This document shows, one piece after another, positions 60,209-64,000 of a stretch of 64,000 nt of DNA. The first letter of the stretch is position 1, and the number at the start of each line of letters is the position of its first letter. The stretch comes from Ardenticatenaceae bacterium (GTDB taxonomy: Bacteria; Chloroflexota; Anaerolineae; Promineifilales; Promineifilaceae), in NCBI GenBank assembly GCA_020634215.1, contig JACKCD010000025.1, forward strand, positions 1 through 64,000, read 5' to 3'. The notes under the pieces are model-generated. The model worked only from the letters and a program-made list of their open reading frames with translations. It was not told the origin of the DNA and did no database searches. The translations under genes were made by a program, and so were the position numbers.

Positions 60209-61354
60209 ATGCAATTACAACTTTTCAACTACACGACAGAAGCAGGTTGGTCAGTAGAAACATTTCCACAGCTTGATTCTCCAAACACACTTATCCTCGT
60301 ATTTGGAGCTACCGTTTATTTAGATGATCCCACGCCAATCCAGCAGATCGCACAAGCATACCCCCAAAGCATTTTCCTTGGCTGCTCTACCTCCGGCGAG
60401 ATTTTTGGCACGACTATTTTAGACAACAGCCTGAGCGTAGCCGTGATGCGCTTTACCGCGACTACCATCAAAGGAACCTACGCCCCCATTCTGTCATCAA
60501 ACAGTTCTTTCAATGCCGGGCAGGCCATTGCCAAAGAATTACTGCACCCCCATTTACGCGGCCTGATTGTCTTGTCAGATGGCACCAGCACCAATGTTAA
60601 CGGCAGTAATTTGGTGCGTGGCCTCAACTCCATCCTGCCAGACTCTATTTCCGTCACGGGCGGTCTGGCCGGGGATGGTGACCGTTTTACGCGTACTTGG
60701 GTGTTAAAAGACAAAATGCCGCATTCAGGCTATGTGGCAGCCGTTGGCTTCTATGGGGATCACATTCATTTTGGTCATGGCTCTAAGGCAGGATGGCGCA
60801 TTTTTGGGCCAGAGCGACAGGTTACACGATCTCAAGAAAATGTTTTGTATGAACTAGATGGGCAACCCGCTTTAGAGCTATACAAACGATACTTGGGTGA
60901 GCGTGCGGCCGACTTGCCAGCCTCTGCACTGCTCTTTCCCCTTTCCATCCGCGAAAACCATGATTCCGACAAGCAAATTGTGCGCACCATTTTATCTGTG
61001 GATGAAGAAGCACAATCCATGACCTTTGCTGGTGATATTCCAGAGGGATATTTTGCCCAACTCATGCGAGCCAGCTTTAATGGTTTGGTAGATGGTGCCG
61101 CTGAGGCAGCCGCTGTGGCGCGGGGGTCTGCGCCTGATCTTGACGATACGCTGTCCATTACGATTAGCTGCGTTGGGCGACGCTTGGTAATGGGTGAATA
61201 CACTGAAGACGAACTGGATGCTGCGCTAGAAGTTTTACCAAAAGGAACACAGCAAATAGGCTTTTATTCCTATGGTGAAATTTCTCCTTTTGCGACAGGC
61301 TATTGTGACCTACATAATCAAACGATGACGGTGACGACAATTAGCGAGGATTAG
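60209..61354 (+). CDS. FIST-domain signal transduction protein
   Basis: 381 residues: FIST N domain (about 30-215, including FLGCSTSGEIFG, LIVLSDG and VTGGLAGDGDRF) and FIST C domain (about 225-365, with YELDGQPALELYKRYLGE and FSYGEISPF-type ending). FIST proteins are sensory partners of kinases and chemoreceptors, thought to bind small ligands such as amino acids. The next gene begins four bases after its stop, so it is co-translated with a PAS-kinase-receiver protein. This supports a shared sensing pathway; the ligand is unknown. Confidence 0.92.
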   Translation: MQLQLFNYTTEAGWSVETFPQLDSPNTLILVFGATVYLDDPTPIQQIAQAYPQSIFLGCSTSGEIFGTTILDNSLSVAVMRFTATTIKGTYAPILSSNSSFNAGQAIAKELLHPHLRGLIVLSDGTSTNVNGSNLVRGLNSILPDSISVTGGLAGDGDRFTRTWVLKDKMPHSGYVAAVGFYGDHIHFGHGSKAGWRIFGPERQVTRSQENVLYELDGQPALELYKRYLGERAADLPASALLFPLSIRENHDSDKQIVRTILSVDEEAQSMTFAGDIPEGYFAQLMRASFNGLVDGAAEAAAVARGSAPDLDDTLSITISCVGRRLVMGEYTEDELDAALEVLPKGTQQIGFYSYGEISPFATGYCDLHNQTMTVTTISED

Positions 61355-61358
61355 AACT

Positions 61359-63161
61359 ATGATTCACCATGTGCTTCGCCGCCAATTGCGAAAGCTGGGG
61401 CTGGGGCCACAAGATGTGCCATCACCAGAACAATGGTCACAGTTGGTAGAGCGAATCAGCCAGGCGTATCAGGAAGCGGATCAAGAGCGTTATTTGCTAG
61501 AACGCTCGCTGGAAATTTCTTCAGCGGAGATGAAGGAGTTGTACGAGCAGTTGCGCCTATCTTCGGAAACGCGCATTGCGGCAGAGCGTGACAAGTTACG
61601 GCAAGCTAAATTTGAGCTTGAGCATTCTCTCTCGCTTTTGCAGGCAACCTTTGATGCCACTGTTGATGGTATCCTGGCGGTGGATCGGGATGGAAACATG
61701 GTTTCCATGAATCAGAACTTTATTGACATGTGGGGGATACCGCATGAGATTGCTGAAAGCCGTGATGACAATGCTGCCCTGCAATTTGTGCTGTCGCAGT
61801 TGGCAAACCCCGAAGCGTTTTTGTCTAAGGTACGGGAATTGTACAGTTCGCCAGAAGCGGAAAGCCATGATTTTCTGGAATTTGAAAACGGCCGTTATTT
61901 TGAGCGTTTCTCTAAGCCACAGCGTATGGGAAATGAAATTGTCGGTCGCGTTTGGAACTTCCGCGACATTACCCATCGCCGCCAAACCGAAGCCGAACTG
62001 GTGCAGGCCAAAGAGGCAGCCGAAGCCGCCAATCGTGCCAAGAGTACCTTTCTTGCTAATATGAGCCACGAGCTGCGAACCCCCTTGAGCGCGATTATTG
62101 GCTATAGCGAACTGTTGCAAGAACAAGCACAAATGACCGGTCACACACTTTTCACGCCGCGTCTCGACAAAATCAACATTGCAGCAAATCATTTGCTTGC
62201 CATCATCAACGACATCCTCGACCTTTCAAAAATCGAAGCGGGACGCATGGATTTGTTCCGGGAAAGATTTGCTGTGTCAGAACTGATTGAACAGGCCTTG
62301 ATCACTACTCGCCCCTTGGTAGAAAAGAACAACAATCGGCTATTTTTGTATCTTGATCCTAAAGTGGCAGATATGTACACCGATCAAGCCAAGCTACGCC
62401 AAATCTTGCTCAATCTACTAAGCAATGCAGCCAAATTCACGTCGAACGGCCATATTACGCTGCGCGTATTAACCGACTCGGTTGAGACAGAATCGGAGCC
62501 TCAGACATGGATTCAATTTGTCGTGCAAGATACGGGCATTGGCATGTCGTCGGAACAATTGGAGCATATTTTTCAGCCATTTACCCAAGCTGATGTCTCC
62601 ACCACGCGCCAATATGGGGGAACGGGTTTGGGGTTGGCGATCACTTCTCGTTTTTGCCAAATGATGGGCGGTTCGATCAATATTGAAAGCCAAATTGGGC
62701 ATGGCTCTAAATTTACGGTGCGTTTGCCGCAGGCGTTGGGGCAGGACGAGGTGGAAATTGTAGAGTCTATGGGGTCAAAACCGGTTAAACGGCCGTTAAC
62801 CGCCACTGAAAATCGCGGTCTCATTCTTGTCATTGAAGACGAACCGAACACACGAGACATTTTGACGCATCATTTGCAGCGAGAAGGGTTTGTGGTGCAA
62901 ACGGCCGTTTCTGGTGCTGAAGGCATTCATCTGGCACAACACCTCCAACCCAACATCATTACCCTCGATGCCTTTCTCCCAGACATAGACGGATGGGAAG
63001 TATTAGACACCCTCAAAGCCACGCCGCATCTTGCCAACATACCTATAATTATGGTGACGGTATCGGATGAGCGTGCCCGCGCTTTCCGTCACGGTGCCGC
63101 CAACTTTTTGCGTAAACCAATTGATGAAAAAAATTTATCCAAGGTCTTGAGTAGCTATTAA
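61359..63161 (+). CDS. Hybrid histidine kinase (PAS-HisKA-HATPase-REC)
   Basis: 600 residues, soluble. Coiled coil (about 40-85), PAS (about 88-200, FDATVDGILAVDRDGNMVSM), coiled coil, HisKA with AKSTFLANMSHELRTPLSAI, HATPase with DTGIGMSSEQLE and GTGLGLAITSRF, and a receiver at about 485-600 with Asp in IITLDAFLPDIDGWE. It starts four bases after the FIST gene, so it is probably the kinase that answers to FIST. The HisKA region is a close paralogue of the 58301 kinase. No signal peptide or membrane helix. Confidence 0.93.
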   Translation: MIHHVLRRQLRKLGLGPQDVPSPEQWSQLVERISQAYQEADQERYLLERSLEISSAEMKELYEQLRLSSETRIAAERDKLRQAKFELEHSLSLLQATFDATVDGILAVDRDGNMVSMNQNFIDMWGIPHEIAESRDDNAALQFVLSQLANPEAFLSKVRELYSSPEAESHDFLEFENGRYFERFSKPQRMGNEIVGRVWNFRDITHRRQTEAELVQAKEAAEAANRAKSTFLANMSHELRTPLSAIIGYSELLQEQAQMTGHTLFTPRLDKINIAANHLLAIINDILDLSKIEAGRMDLFRERFAVSELIEQALITTRPLVEKNNNRLFLYLDPKVADMYTDQAKLRQILLNLLSNAAKFTSNGHITLRVLTDSVETESEPQTWIQFVVQDTGIGMSSEQLEHIFQPFTQADVSTTRQYGGTGLGLAITSRFCQMMGGSINIESQIGHGSKFTVRLPQALGQDEVEIVESMGSKPVKRPLTATENRGLILVIEDEPNTRDILTHHLQREGFVVQTAVSGAEGIHLAQHLQPNIITLDAFLPDIDGWEVLDTLKATPHLANIPIIMVTVSDERARAFRHGAANFLRKPIDEKNLSKVLSSY

Positions 63162-63259
63162 ATTGTTAGCTAAATCGTTAGAAAACTTTATAATCTTGGT
63201 AAAAAATAGATAACAACAGCAACTATGATAACATTGCCGAAGATCGCTGGAGGAATCCG

Positions 63260-63631
63260 TTGATACGAATTTTGATAGTTGAAGACAACGAAATGAACCA
63301 AGAAATCCTGGAAACCCGGCTCGGTTTTCGGGGATATGCCACGCTGGTTGCCAGCAATGGTGCCGATGGCGTAGCACTGGCAAAAAAAGAGAAGCCTGAC
63401 ATCATTTTGATGGACATGAGTCTGCCCGTACTGGATGGGTGGGAAGCAACTCGCCGTTTGAAGGCAGACCCAGAAACGGCCGTTATTCCCGTCATCGCCC
63501 TCACCGCCCACGCCCTGGCCGAAGATTTAGACCGCTGTTTGGAAGCTGGCTGCGACAGCTACGAAACCAAACCCGTCAATTTCAACAAACTTCTGAGCAA
63601 AATACAATCTCTGGTACAAGAGTCATCGTAG
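63260..63631 (+). CDS. Single-domain response regulator (TTG start)
   Basis: 123 residues. The start is TTG at 63260, six bases after GGAGG; no earlier ATG fits. Receiver motifs: VEDNEMNQE, acceptor Asp in IILMDMSLPVLDGWEATRRL, Thr in VIALTAHAL and Lys in YETKPVNF. The sequence is of the CheY-like/DivK type that often follows hybrid kinases. It has no output domain and is the last gene of the signalling run. Its TAG stop is part of the palindrome that follows. Confidence 0.9.
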   Translation: MIRILIVEDNEMNQEILETRLGFRGYATLVASNGADGVALAKKEKPDIILMDMSLPVLDGWEATRRLKADPETAVIPVIALTAHALAEDLDRCLEAGCDSYETKPVNFNKLLSKIQSLVQESS

Positions 63632-63655
63632 CGACGCAAAATTTTGCGTCGCTAC
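63628..63655. repeat. 28-bp perfect palindrome GTAGCGACGCAAAA
   Basis: GTAGCGACGCAAAA is followed directly by its reverse complement. The first TAG is the stop codon of the response regulator. It has the same layout as the palindrome at 11837-11864 but a different sequence. Confidence 0.88.
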
Positions 63656-63668
63656 CTGTCTTACCCAC

Positions 63669-64000
63669 CTACCCCTCAATTGTGATCGTAATCGTGTGCG
63701 GTTCCCCCACATAATTGCTGTCTTTCACCACAATCAACCGCAGAAAATAGGTTCCCGGCGGCAGGGCATCGGCATGGAGCATTTCCAGCGTGCCGTTGAC
63801 AACAGGGGTGCTATGGGTCTCCCCCAGCGTTAGCCAATCCACCTGATTCCCCCCCTTCGGAATGCCCAGCTCAATTTTGTAAAACTGCACCACGCCGGGG
63901 TCAAAATCGGCCGTGCCAACAATGGGCAGCACCCCCGACACCGCATCACCTGTTTTGGGGCTGGTGATGCGCCAAATGGCGGGAACATTGGGGTCACGGG
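63669..64000 (-). CDS. C-terminal end of a protein with extracellular beta domain (partial)
   Basis: The frame is open to the window edge, so the N-terminal part lies beyond base 64000. About 110 residues are visible: IWRITSPKTGDAVSGVLPIV, GTADFDPGVVQFYKIELG, DWLTLGETHSTPVVNGTLE, and ADALPPGTYFLRLIVVKDSN. This is a compact immunoglobulin-like beta domain of the kind found at the C-terminus of large penicillin-binding proteins in Chloroflexota. That identity is recalled, not shown here. A GTG at 63941 is internal and not the true start. Confidence 0.6.
   Translation of the reverse strand, partial: RDPNVPAIWRITSPKTGDAVSGVLPIVGTADFDPGVVQFYKIELGIPKGGNQVDWLTLGETHSTPVVNGTLEMLHADALPPGTYFLRLIVVKDSNYVGEPHTITITIEG

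Larger units (their letters stand above)
704..63484. repeat. Dispersed HIP1-like palindrome AACGGCCGTT (first to last copy)
   Basis: The perfect 10-bp palindrome AACGGCCGTT recurs throughout the window; reading line by line I counted about 75 exact copies plus more than ten one-mismatch copies. Examples start at 704, 976, 1669, 2297, 2824, 3799 and 63475. Most lie inside genes on either strand. Depending on frame it encodes Asn-Gly-Arg, Thr-Ala-Val or Arg-Pro, which is why ETAV, KTAV, NGRF and RPF/RPL recur in unrelated proteins. A few copies are intergenic (2297, 20637, 48149). It is flanked preferentially by A on the left and T on the right. The function is unknown; it resembles cyanobacterial HIP1 in behaviour, not in sequence. 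Confidence 0.95.

Overview
The window looks like chromosomal DNA of a free-living member of the Chloroflexota, most likely of the Anaerolineae side of the phylum. This is inferred from the gene repertoire (DPPR-synthase-type UbiA enzyme, homocysteine methyltransferase/MTHFR fusion, NuoEF-fused formate dehydrogenase, many hybrid histidine kinases, LysM and YkuD envelope proteins) and was not tested by phylogeny. No rRNA, tRNA, CRISPR array, transposase or prophage gene was seen.

Layout. 0-6 kb: a UbiA-type prenyltransferase and alanine racemase on the minus strand, then a tandem glycine riboswitch with terminator controlling gcvP, then a 58-residue membrane protein. 6-14 kb: a double Nudix protein, a TfoX C-terminal-domain protein, a TetR regulator divergent from a cytochrome P450, two unknown membrane proteins bracketed by copies of one hairpin, an amidase, and a NYN-domain protein whose tail repeats an EWLxLFG motif three times. 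14-20 kb: PcrA/UvrD helicase, an EamA transporter, a hybrid histidine kinase and a decayed DUF4160/DUF2442 pair. 20-27 kb: a marR-GH13-GT39 operon divergent from a class V aminotransferase. 27-36 kb: a LysM surface protein, NDH-2, the methyltransferase/MTHFR fusion, truB, ribF, a lone response regulator and a TPR protein. 36-42 kb: a four-gene NAD-linked formate dehydrogenase operon. 42-48 kb: a hybrid kinase, a membrane-anchored GH44 enzyme and two stop-interrupted gene remnants. 48-56 kb: two Opp/Dpp-type ATPases, an FtsX-type permease, a YkuD transpeptidase and the msrP-msrQ repair pair. 56-64 kb: a signalling cluster (REC-GAF kinase, 7TM-PAS kinase, FIST sensor, PAS-kinase-REC, response regulator) and the C-terminal end of an extracellular-domain protein cut by the window edge.

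The most striking feature is not a gene. The 10-bp perfect palindrome AACGGCCGTT occurs about 75 times in 64 kb by eye count, where chance predicts well under one. It lies mostly inside genes and in all three frames, where it encodes NGR, TAV or RP. It behaves like the cyanobacterial HIP1 element but has a different sequence. A second layer consists of several unrelated families of intergenic inverted repeats built from short iterated units. Many of them abut or supply the stop codon of the neighbouring gene.

Functionally the window joins one-carbon metabolism (gcvP, methyltransferase/MTHFR, formate dehydrogenase), respiratory electron input (NDH-2, formate dehydrogenase), envelope building and repair, and dense two-component signalling.
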